Positions 54,690-64,000 of a stretch of 64,000 nucleotides of DNA are shown here, piece after piece. Under the pieces are notes generated by a model. That model did not search any database. It worked only from the letters and a program-made list of their open reading frames with translations, and was not told the origin of the DNA. Each line of letters opens with the position of its first letter. Position 1 is the stretch's first letter. The stretch lies in assembly GCA_949126835.1 (NCBI GenBank), contig OX421497.1, forward strand, positions 10,449,632-10,513,631, read 5' to 3'. Made by a program: the position numbers and the translations under genes. This DNA comes from Anisus vortex. Lineage: Eukaryota; Mollusca; Gastropoda; Planorbidae.

Positions 54690-55335
54690 AACTGATCACT
54701 TCTGGCAAAAGGCACTTCCTGAAATTTGTATCTTGTTGATAAGCATCGTCAGCAGGGCTCTTGGGATGCGTTCGCACCCATCCTGTGGACAAGGCCTATC
54801 CATCGCAGGCGCCTCTAAATCAGGATTGATTTTATACTCAGCATGTGGCTTCTCCTGAGCACCTCCACATTTGTGACTCTTTCCTGCCATTTGATGTGGA
54901 GTATCCTGCGCAGGCATCCCAGGTGAAAGCTATTGAGCTGCTTTATTTGCTTAGCGTGTGTAGCCCAGGTCTCGCTTCCATAGAGGAGAGTGCTTAGCAC
55001 ACAAGCCTGGTAGACAGAGACTTTGTCCTATCAGTGAGTTGGGCATTATCCCATACTCATTGGTTGACCCTTGCCATTTAAGCTACTGCCTTGCCGATTC
55101 TGGTTTGTATTTCATTTTCCAGGGACAGTCAGCTTGAGATGTTGCTGCCAAGGTATGTGTAGTCCTCGATAACATCCAAAGTGTTTTTCTCAATTGAGAT
55201 TACTGGGAGGCATTCTGTACCTTGCCTCATAATATTGGTCTTTTTTAGTCTTATTGTTAGGCCAAATTCTTTGCACGCCTCCGAGAATCTGCTGACCAGT
55301 TGCTGAAGCCCTTCCTCTGTATGTGAAGAAATAGA
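54690..55335 (-). mobile_element. LINE RT fragment (family L-B)
   Basis: Minus-strand pieces: HTEEGLQQLVSRFSEACKEF, GLTIRLKKTNIMRQ and VIEDYTYLGSNISS at 55129-55340, then LSTLLYGSETWATHAKQIKQ, LNSFHLGCLRRILHIKWQER and TNVEVLRR at 54815-55000. Frames are shifted. The 5' side is cut off exactly where the minisatellite begins. Confidence 0.85.
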
Positions 55336-56595
55336 CACTTCTGTCCCATGTCTACTTACGCAATAGACACTTCTGTCCCATGTCTGCTGACGCAATAGAC
55401 ACTTCTGTCCCATGTCTACTGACGCAATAGACAGTTCTGTCCCATGTCTACTGACACAATAGACACTTCTGTCTCATGTCTACTTACACAATAGACACTT
55501 CTGTCCCATGTCTACTGACACAATAGACACTTCTGTCCCATGTCTAATGACGCAATAGACACTTCTGTCCTATGTCTTCTGACGCAATAGACACTTCTGT
55601 TCCATGTCTACTGACGCAATAGACAGTTCTGTCCCATGTCTACTGACACAATAGACACTTCTGTCTCATGTCTACTGACACAATAGACACTTCTGTCTCA
55701 TGTCTACTTACACAATAGACACTTCTGTCCCATGTCTACTGACACAATAGACACTTCTGTCCCATGTCTAATGACGCAATAGACACTTCTGCCCTATGTC
55801 TTCTGACGCAATAGACACTTCTGTCTCATGTCTACTGACACAATAGACACTTCTGTCCCATGTCTACTGACGCAATAGACACTTCTGTCCCATGTCTAAT
55901 GACGCAATAGACACTTCTGTCCTATGTCTTCTGACGCAATATACACTTCTGTTCCATGTCTACTGACGCAATAGACACTTCTGTTTCATGTCTTCTGACG
56001 CAATAGACACTTCTGTCCTATGTCTACTGACGCAATAGACACTTCTGTCCTATGTCTTCTGACGCAAGATACACTTCTGTTCCATGTCTAATGACGCAAT
56101 AGACACTTCCTTTCCATGTCTTCTGACGCAATAGACACTTCTGTTTCATGTCTTCTGACGCAATAGACACTTCTGTTTCATGTCTTCTGGCGCAAGAGAC
56201 ACTTCTGTTCCATATCTACTGACGCAATAGACACTTCTGTTTTATGTCTTCTGACGCAATAGACACTTCTGTTCCATGTCTATTGACGCAATAGACACTA
56301 TTTCTCGTCTACTGACTCACTGTATACCCTGTCTGCTGACGCAATAGACACGTTTTGTTCCATGTCTATTAACACAACAGATCTTTCTGTTCCATGTCTA
56401 CAGACGCAATAGACACTTTTTGTTCCAAGTCTACTGATGTAATAGACACTTTTTTGTTCCATGTCTACTGACTCACTATATAGCCCGTCTACTGACGCAA
56501 TGGACACTTTTTATTTCATGTATACGGAAGCAATAGACACGTCTGTTCTATGTCTATTGACGCAATAGACATTATCCATCGTCTACTGACTCCCA
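55336..56595. repeat. 32 bp minisatellite, about 39 copies
   Basis: Unit cacttctgtcccatgtctac then tgacgcaataga. Variants recur in order (for example the cagttctgtccc variant at about 55431 and 55623, 192 bp apart), suggesting larger repeated blocks. Units become irregular after about 56285. Confidence 0.93.
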
Positions 56596-57442
56596 CCTCC
56601 GCCCAGCCTTTTTCGTCCAAACTCTTTATGCAAGACACGCCTGTTAAGCACTCATGGGCGGTGCTTAACGATCATGTGACGTGGATAGACAGAAAAAGGG
56701 ATAAAAAATGGGTTGTCTTTATAACATAGTTCCTACAAGCTAAGAATATTGTTTCTAAATTTCATTAAATTTTAAAAAAATAATTTGTATGCATTTATTT
56801 ATCTATTGACGATTTTCTGGTTGACATAGATGTAAAGGGATTTTAAAATTCTTTTATTAACTATTGTAGCATAAACAAACAACAAAGCTATGATATTTAT
56901 ATAATTATTGGTGATTGAATACTCCATAATATAGCTCAGCGAATAACTTCAAAACACATTTGGGAAAAGAGAAAGGCAACACATTTGAACAGCGTAATAC
57001 TAGTTCATTATTTTTTTGTTTAATATTAGACGTTGACAGAAGTATGTAATGAAATATAGTTTATATATTTTACATCAAATACCGATAAGGCAAGTAAAAT
57101 GTTTAAGAATATTATTACAATCAGCAGATTCTATTTTATTTAAACCTTTCTGTTCATTTGAACAAACCTGGCACTAAAGTATAACATAAAGGTTCAGATG
57201 GAAATGCATAAGATAGGATAGGCAAAGGAAAAGCACATTTTTTAATACAATTTTAAATCCAGCCATAGGTGTAAAACTGAAGTGGGTGTCGACATAAGGG
57301 TCGAGTCTAAGGTATTTGAATTTTTGTTCAGGATTTCTTAACAAAAAAGTTAACTGTAAACTCTAAAATCTCTTCTGCTTGTAGTCAATTTTATATACGA
57401 GTGAGAAAAATTGGCATAGACATGAGACAAAGAATCTTATCT
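56596..57442. other. Intergenic DNA with no gene seen
   Basis: AT-rich. A short near-palindrome (gttaagcactcatgggcggtgcttaac) lies near 56643-56669. Nothing coding. Confidence 0.5.
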
Positions 57443-57610
57443 TATAAGTTTACAGACGTTCCTTCTATATAGAATATTATTACGCCCACTAGGCCCAAAA
57501 CTCCTGTAGGGCGGCAGGGATCCCTCGGTGGCAGGGATAGAACCCGCGACCTGTCCGTTGGTTTTTTGGTTGACAGTCCGTGAATTAACCGCTGGACCAG
57601 CCGGCTTCAC
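57443..57610 (-). mobile_element. tRNA-derived SINE (family S-A), minus strand
   Basis: Reverse complement of the copy at 37868 and better preserved at the head: GCCGGCTGGTCCAGCGGTTA (A box), GTCGCGGGTTCTATCC (B box). The tail has gaaggaacgtctgtaaac as in LINE family L-A. Confidence 0.82.
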
Positions 57611-57627
57611 TTGAATGATTGTGAGGA

Positions 57628-57830
57628 TTAAGATTTACAGACACGCAATCTAAAGAGTAGATCACCCTTAACCCTTAACCCTTAACCGTGGCTAATAAGT
57701 CTGATCTTGCATTTTCAAAAAATGATGTTGAAGGTTTGGGTTTTCCTAACTAGTTCAGTCAACATTCCATTAAAAAAAAAGATAACAATATACGAATTCG
57801 TCCTTCGAGAGGGAAAACAATCACGTTGCT
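57628..57830 (-). mobile_element. LINE 3'-tail fragment, diverged (family L-A)
   Basis: Order of acagacacgcaatct, gtggctaataagtctgatcttgcat, aatgatgttga and ttcagt segments follows the L-A tails. It includes three tandem CCCTTAA units. Confidence 0.45.
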
Positions 57831-58490
57831 GTTAACTTTACGTCATTTTTTGTGTTTAATTTTAAATTTAAAAAAAAAAAAAGTTACAGTTATTGCATGT
57901 AACTAACTATGAGTTTTTGACAAAACTGTATTGTTATGACCAGGATCCTGTAGTCTTCAGAGCAGGCACAAGATGTATTCGTAGACGTCCAGGGTTGTCT
58001 GATTGTAGATTTAATTTATTCGTGAAAAGCCCCTCTAGTGGGTCCTTGACTAGTCCTGACAGTTTCTGTTTCTAGTAATTCTTCCTTGAATGGATATAAT
58101 TTATTTCTCTGGCTGGTATTATATTTAAATAATCAATGTAAATAACACAACTATTATTAAGTAAACAATGAAGTCAACCCTTTATGTAGAAATATATGTA
58201 AATCATTTATTTTCAGGTATGTTCTGGCAATAAGAATATATATATATATATTTGTGTGTATATACAGTATATGTAAACATACGTCTAGAATACACAATCC
58301 TTATTACAGTGAAAACAAAGCGGAAAGATGGAGGTTCTATCGCCCAACACCGTCTAATTATACTATTGTTAGGCGTGGGGTTGAGGAGGATCTATTCCAT
58401 AAGGGCATTAGGCATGAAGGAGTTATGACAGTAGCCCGTATCTATAATCCTCTCTTTTGTAAATTATGTTTTAATTATTCTAACCTAACC
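57831..58490. other. Intergenic DNA with no gene seen
   Basis: A run of A, a short TA repeat at 58235-58255 and no convincing coding sequence. Confidence 0.45.
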
Positions 58491-59000
58491 CAGGGGTTGG
58501 CAACCTTAGGAACGCCAAACTTGGCACGCAGAGCGATTTTCAGAGGCACACGAGAGATCTCCAAGAGGTGTCTTTTATTGATTAAAAAAAAGCAACAACA
58601 TTTTCAGGTTCTGAATGAGGAAAACTGTCTGTTGAAGTCGATGTTCCAGAATGACATAGCGACACATTTCAATGAGTTGAACTTGCATTTACAAGACCAC
58701 TAGAATGGATTTGCATCAAAACTGGGCATATCTTGCCGTGAAATCAACTTAAAACATTTAACTACATGTACATCCCAATATTAAACTATATATTTAAGAT
58801 ATATAGTTGGGCTCTTTCAGAAGTACATCGAAGCACTCAAAGAGCAGTTTTCTAATCATAGGCAAGACTTTCAAATTGAAGGACTCATTTTTTCATAGCA
58901 AAAAACCTTCTTAAATGTACATCTTTTTAAGTGGAGGGATATAAAATTTTAAACATTTAAAAAACATCCAAATATGCAAATTTGTGGAAAAAATCTTGAA
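58491..59000 (+). mobile_element. hAT element fragment (ZBED5-like transposase piece)
   Basis: Starts with a hAT-type end CAGGGGTTGGCAACCTTAGG. The DNA after it encodes CLLKSMFQNDIATHFNELNL and HLQDH, matching the hAT transposase segment 'FNELNL.LQG'. Later in-frame stops show decay. The right end was not found. Confidence 0.6.
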
Positions 59001-59262
59001 GGAAGCTTCTTAGGAAAGCCATCTGCTATTCTCAACTGCTAGGCATTCGCTCTTATACTTATACTTTCAATGCTTTTGGTTCAATTTACACTTGTATCAG
59101 CTGTTTTAAGCATACAAAGAGTTCATTTGACTGCACATGACCGCTAATTAATTATACAGAATAATTACATTTAACATAGTTTTTATGCTCTTCTTCTTTA
59201 ATTAAACATAAATATAAGTAATTATAAAACCATTTTTTTAAATTATTAATTTGATAAATATT

Positions 59263-59640
59263 AGGGATTTATTTAAAGTACTATATTATGTAATTTCTGC
59301 AATTATTAATGTTTGAAATATAGGCTAAACTCCTTAAACGGACAAAATAACAATTAATGCAGGAAATGTAAACAATTTTAATCCTCTAATAATTAAAGGG
59401 AGATAATTAACCCGTTTTATTTCAGCTAATATTTCAAATGTTTCTTCTTTTTTCTTTAAAAAAGGAATTAATGGTTTGCAATTTATAACTTTGAAATGAT
59501 CAAACTGTAAAAAGTATTTGAAAATTATATAAATAGTATATGATTAAATAATTTATATGTATGTTTGTAAACATTACATTAACTACCCAGTACGTATGAT
59601 TACTACGTATCTATACCGCTTAACGTTAACAGACCCGTAT
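59263..59640. mobile_element. Partial inverted copy of the 818 bp hAT element
   Basis: Reverse complement similarity to about 34980-35540: gtaatttctg, tccttaaacggacaaaataac, taattaaagggagataatta and gatcaaactgtaaaaagta segments keep their order. Termini are not intact. Confidence 0.7.
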
Positions 59641-59841
59641 TTTAGATCACGCATAACACATTAAAAGATTTCTCAATTAAACCGAGTTCAAAATGTAATT
59701 ATCATTTGCAGGTATTAGAACCTCATATTGACTAACAAATATGTATAGACAATAAATACCATAAATTTAAAATTTTAGCAATAACATATTGTATTTGATA
59801 TAAATGCAAATAAAAAGGATGATAATGTCATGTATTAATAG

Positions 59842-60945
59842 TGTCAAGGAGTTGTTTTATTCGAGGCTTGGTCTCACGGCATCACAATATCATAACAGAA
59901 ACATAGATCGACTTAGGAATGTTTGGCAAGGACGATCTTTAGGTTTAGAGACAAGTTTAGTGTGTAGGTGTAGGCTAGTATGGACTGTAAACACCGAGAC
60001 TGGAGCTAGTGGTACTTGATACTGGTGCGACAGTGAGGGGGACTCTGCATGGACAAAGAGAGACAGAATCCAGCACGCTAATAAATCTAGTTAGACACTG
60101 ACAGGTGTGGGACTTGGTGGGTTCGATGCAAAACTATTTAACGCAGAGACACTGAGGGTTTGGGTACAGAACTTGGACTTGTGGTCTGATGTTTGGATCA
60201 CACCCAAGCCAAGTCAACTGTCCACAGACATATGAGTGTTTTCTGACACGGGTGACGGCCCGTACCCAGGCCCGTATCCAGGCCCGTGCTGAGGCTGGGG
60301 AACCATAGTTCGATAGCGGTGGTGACCGTAGCAACATGGCCGAGAGCGGTGGCCAGCTGGTGGCAAAGTGGCTGACTACTGGTGGCAAAAGGTCGGTGGC
60401 TGGCGGTGGTTGACGTGACAGTGGCTTAGTAGTGACGTGTAGACGGCCGCGGTGTAGACTGGTTGCTGATGACAGTTTGGTGTATCAGTACGTCAGTAGT
60501 GCGTCGGGTGGTGCGTCAGAGGAGAGGCAGTGTGATGCCGTTGAGGACCAAGCCAGTGGAGACGTGTGGCGTAGGCTATGATAATGTAACGGTTGTGTTT
60601 TGATAACATTCTTTTATATATTACGTTTCATATGCTTGTAATAACCATTTAGTATAGATATAATGTTTTCCTTTGTGTTTACTATATATCAGTTTGATAT
60701 TATTTACTGTTATATTATCTCTATCCTTAAAATCACTATTAATAAAATTAGAATAGTTTATAGTTCTCATAATCAAACATCATGTGTTTGTTGTTTCATT
60801 TACGTATGTGTAAATGTTTTAATTACATTGTTTTTCTATGTAATTATTAAGATCTGGGACCTTCCTAATTAAGCGAGCCCATGACTATAGAAGTAAAGTA
60901 GTCATTTAAATGTTATTGTAATTAAGTATAGGAAGGTTTTTGACA
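59842..60945 (+). repeat. 5' LTR of LTR-3
   Basis: 1104 bp, TG...CA ends within the 6 bp inverted pair TGTCAA/TTGACA. GC-rich first half, AT-rich second half. Confidence 0.93.
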
Positions 60946-62812
60946 ATGGGGGCCTGTCCAAAAGAAATGGGTTTGCATAGTATATTTTTACATGTAGGCC
61001 TTTTTTTACATAAGACGGTTGTGTTCATCTAGGAGATCGTCTCACATTTTTTTGCAAGTATTTTTTTTTCTCTCTCTTTTACACAATTAATATTGTGACA
61101 TTTTAAGACCTGTTTAAAAGAAAGATTGTATTGCGAAGCATATTTGAACTATTATTTGCAATAATTAGTTGTTGTTGCTGTTTGCATTTTGTTGAAATTT
61201 TATTTTGTAACTTTTTTTTTTCTCCCTTAAAGATTTTTTCCAAGCTTTTTTTTTTCTCGTCAAACGTGAATTCTTGTCTTCTGCAAGCGGGCTGTGCTCT
61301 TTCAAGTTACCTGGTGTCACATGGTTATTGATGGGTTCTGGACGCTGGAGGTTGAATGAAAGTTGATACCATCCCTACACACGGGGGAGGCTAAGTTTGT
61401 TTTCCTTTTCTCTGTGTGTGTGTGTTTTTGGTGCGGGGGTGCTACCAATACAATAAGGGGGTGAAGAGTGTCCCTTAACGGTACTTAGGGTCACTTTAGT
61501 ACACAGCGTTTGTTTGGGTGGAATAGTTTTTTTTTTTCTCTGGGCCGTCACCGGTGTGTCAGTTTGTCTGTGTTGGGGTTGTTAGTGCTGCCTCTGAACA
61601 CTGCATTGTGGTATCAGTGAGTGTTGGGTATAAAGAGGTGTTGAGTATCTTGTGAGAATTGGGTTTCCACCACTAGATTATACAGCATCGTACATTTTGT
61701 TGTAGCGAGTGTTGGTATAGCTAGAGTGTGAAGATTTCTCTGTTTTGACTTGCTTTTAACCAGGGGTGTTAAGTTTGCAAGGTTGATTAGCGATATAACT
61801 ATAACTGAGACAATTTGAATCATATTTGTTGTTTGGCGGTGTGTTTTCCCGTCGGTTGAACAAAAGAACACATAATACACGGAAGCCTTATTTGAATTGG
61901 GAACTAGATGTTTTATTTGTAAACATAGATCTGAGTTTAGATGTACAAAACCGTTTTTTTTAGTAGGCCTACTATTTTGGTTGAATCTAATGATAGAGAT
62001 AATAGAGTAGGCCTTCCAGTTTTATTAGAATAGCCCGTCCGTTTAGTATAGTATGTCCACTATATAGTAGTATAGTAGGTTTGTCGGTTCAATTGTGTTT
62101 GTCGGGTCGCGTTTGTTTGTTTGTTTCAATGCGTTAGTATTAGGTCTATGAGTAACAACTATGTTCCAAGTCAGTTAAAGTCTACAATAATAACGTGCAT
62201 TACATATGGATTTAGTGGTAGGAATAGAGCTTTAGATAGTATCTGGCGCGTTTAGTAAGTTTATAGTCGATAGTGCAGTGTGGGCTGACAAACATGTTGA
62301 ATTTGTTATTTTTTGTTTTCTTTACGAATCAGTTTGTCCTACAGGAATGTGGTATAGACGAAGTAGTGAGTACAGACATAGGCTATAGGGTTATGAGATT
62401 TTGTGTGTCCAGTGGTTGAGTGTTTTGGGGCTGAGTGTATCCACGGACGCATGTGACAGAGTGTTTGTACCTGTTTACGGCGCCTGCCTTGGTACCTAGC
62501 TGGGATGAACTTCAATACTTGGAGCACAGACCGCTTCTCTATATACTATTGCCTTTGATATGAACATTAATTAGTTAGGTTTGAAATATTGAACTTTTGA
62601 TTTTAGCTGAATTTTGTCTTACTTATTTTTGAATTTGTATTAAGTGCTACTTATGATTGAATTTAGACATTCACCACTTTCTGTTTTATACTTAGACACT
62701 CAATATCATGATGATGTATAATGTAAATTTATAATTCAGTTGTTCGTTTTTGTTTTAGTTGCAAGTGTGACTATTTTTGGATACCAAAAATAGTCAAAGC
62801 GAAGGGGGATGA
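60946..62812. other. Non-coding interior of LTR-3
   Basis: T-rich near 61050-61260, GT-rich later. The longest open frames are under 90 codons without recognisable domains. Contains primer-site-like and polypurine-like sequences at its ends. Confidence 0.75.
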
Positions 62813-63916
62813 TGTCAAGGAGTTGTTTTATTCGAGGCTTGGTCTCACGGCATCACAATATCATAACAGAAACATAGATCGACTTAGGAATGTTTGGCAA
62901 GGACGATCTATAGGTTTAGAGACAAGTTTAGTGTGTAGGTGTAGGCTAGTATGGACTGTAAACACCGAGACTGGAGCTAGTGGTACTTGATACTGGTGCG
63001 ACAGTGAGGGGGACTCTGCATGGACAAAGAGAGACAGAATCCAGCACGCTAATAAATCTAGTTAGACACTGACAGGTGTGGGACTTGGTGGGTTCGATGC
63101 AAAACTATTTAACGCAGAGACACTGAGGGTTTGGGTACAGAACTTGGACTTGTGGTCTGATGTTTGGATCACACCCAAGCCAAGTCAACTGTCCACAGAC
63201 ATATGAGTGTTTTCTGACACGGGTGACGGCCCGTACCCAGGCCCGTATCCAGGCCCGTGCTGAGGCTGGGGAACCATAGTTCGATAGCGGTGGTGACCGT
63301 AGCAACATGGCCGAGAGCGGTGGCCAGCTGGTGGCAAAGTGGCTGACTACTGGTGGCAAAAGGTCGGTGGCTGGCGGTGGTTGACGTGACAGTGGCTTAG
63401 TAGTGACGTGTAGACGGCCGCGGTGTAGACTGGTTGCTGATGACAGTTTGGTGTATCAGTACGTCAGTAGTGCGTCGGGTGGTGCGTCAGAGGAGAGGCA
63501 GTGTGATGCCGTTGAGGACCAAGCCAGTGGAGACGTGTGGCGTAGGCTATGATAATGTAACGGTTGTGTTTTGATAACATTCTTTTATATATTACGTTTC
63601 ATATGCTTGTAATAACCATTTAGTATAGATATAATGTTTTCCTTTGTGTTTACTATATATCAGTTTGATATTATTTACTGTTATATTATCTCTATCCTTA
63701 AAATCACTATTAATAAAATTAGAATAGTTTATAGTTCTCATAATCAAACATCATGTGTTTGTTGTTTCATTTACGTATGTGTAAATGTTTTAATTACATT
63801 GTTTTTCTATGTAATTATTAAGATCTGGGACCTTCCTAATTAAGCGAGCCCATGACTATAGAAGTAAAGTAGTCATTTAAATGTTATTGTAATTAAGTAT
63901 AGGAAGGTTTTTGACA
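62813..63916 (+). repeat. 3' LTR of LTR-3
   Basis: Same length as the 5' LTR. Followed by AATAG and then unrelated sequence to the window end. Confidence 0.93.
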
Positions 63917-64000
63917 AATAGCTCTCTCTCAACGCGAGTTTTGTGGGAGGTACTAAGCCTAGACTGTTCTAAGAATCCACTCTTGTGCCGACCTCAAATT

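Larger units (their letters stand above)
59842..63916 (+). mobile_element. Non-autonomous LTR retrotransposon, family LTR-3
   Basis: Two 1104 bp direct repeats (59842-60945 and 62813-63916) start TGTCAAGGAG and end TTTTTGACA. They differ at one base that I noticed (gatctttagg against gatctatagg). Flanking TSD AATAG is identical (59837-59841 and 63917-63921). A primer-site-like TGGGGGCCTGTCC follows the 5' LTR at 60947, and the purine tract aaagcgaagggggatga precedes the 3' LTR (62796-62812). The 1.87 kb interior has no gag or pol motif. A recently moved element that must have used proteins from elsewhere. Confidence 0.93.

Noticed and set aside
55336..56595. 32 bp regularly spaced repeats, CRISPR-like in length
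   Set aside because: No unique spacers; it is a contiguous minisatellite.
57666..57690. CCCTTAA repeats resembling telomere sequence
   Set aside because: Only three units and not the metazoan TTAGGG repeat; it lies within a decayed LINE tail.
60134..60388. 84-codon minus-strand frame repeated identically at 63105
   Set aside because: Both copies lie in the LTRs of LTR-3; duplication reflects the LTRs, not gene conservation.

Overview
This is a metazoan genomic window: split genes with GT-AG introns, AT-rich intron DNA and dense transposons. The SINE, LINE and LTR families and the channel gene suggest a lophotrochozoan, most likely a gastropod mollusc. That placement is inference, not proof.

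The host gene is a TRPM-family cation channel on the + strand. Its 5' end lies before the window, and 31 coding exons from position 41 to the stop at 43165 join in a single open frame of about 940 codons. In order they encode a lysine-rich repeat made by exon duplication, TRPM-homology helices (4.2-20.2 kb), transmembrane segments S1-S6 with the pore (21.1-23.8 kb), a TRP helix (24.7 kb), and a low-complexity C-terminal tail built largely from very small exons (26.9-43.2 kb). No NUDT9-like or alpha-kinase domain is present before the stop.

The introns hold most of the repeat DNA. The 9.7 kb intron at 8735-18404 contains a hAT transposase remnant split by a solo LTR, a Helitron-like element carrying a tRNA-like sequence, two LINE fragments, a three-copy tandem repeat and a MULE transposase remnant. 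The intron at 27589-37204 contains a non-autonomous LTR retrotransposon (28658-36937). Its 3' LTR was hit by a hAT element, which itself contains a LINE and a second, smaller hAT element. Target-site duplications (TSDs) support this nesting.

Downstream of the gene, 44467-52318 is a nearly intact Ty3/gypsy-type LTR retrotransposon. Its two 673 bp LTRs differ at one position that I could find. Its pol has integrase upstream of reverse transcriptase and RNase H, the order described for the Gmr1 group and otherwise typical of Ty1/copia. One in-frame amber codon interrupts the polyprotein. From 52.3 to 64 kb there are a piggyBac-like element, a hAT MITE, a LINE fragment next to a 32 bp minisatellite, a SINE, a hAT fragment and a second non-autonomous LTR retrotransposon (59842-63916) with two matching 1104 bp LTRs. 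I saw no second host gene. Exon boundaries come from splice sites and phase only, with no transcript data.
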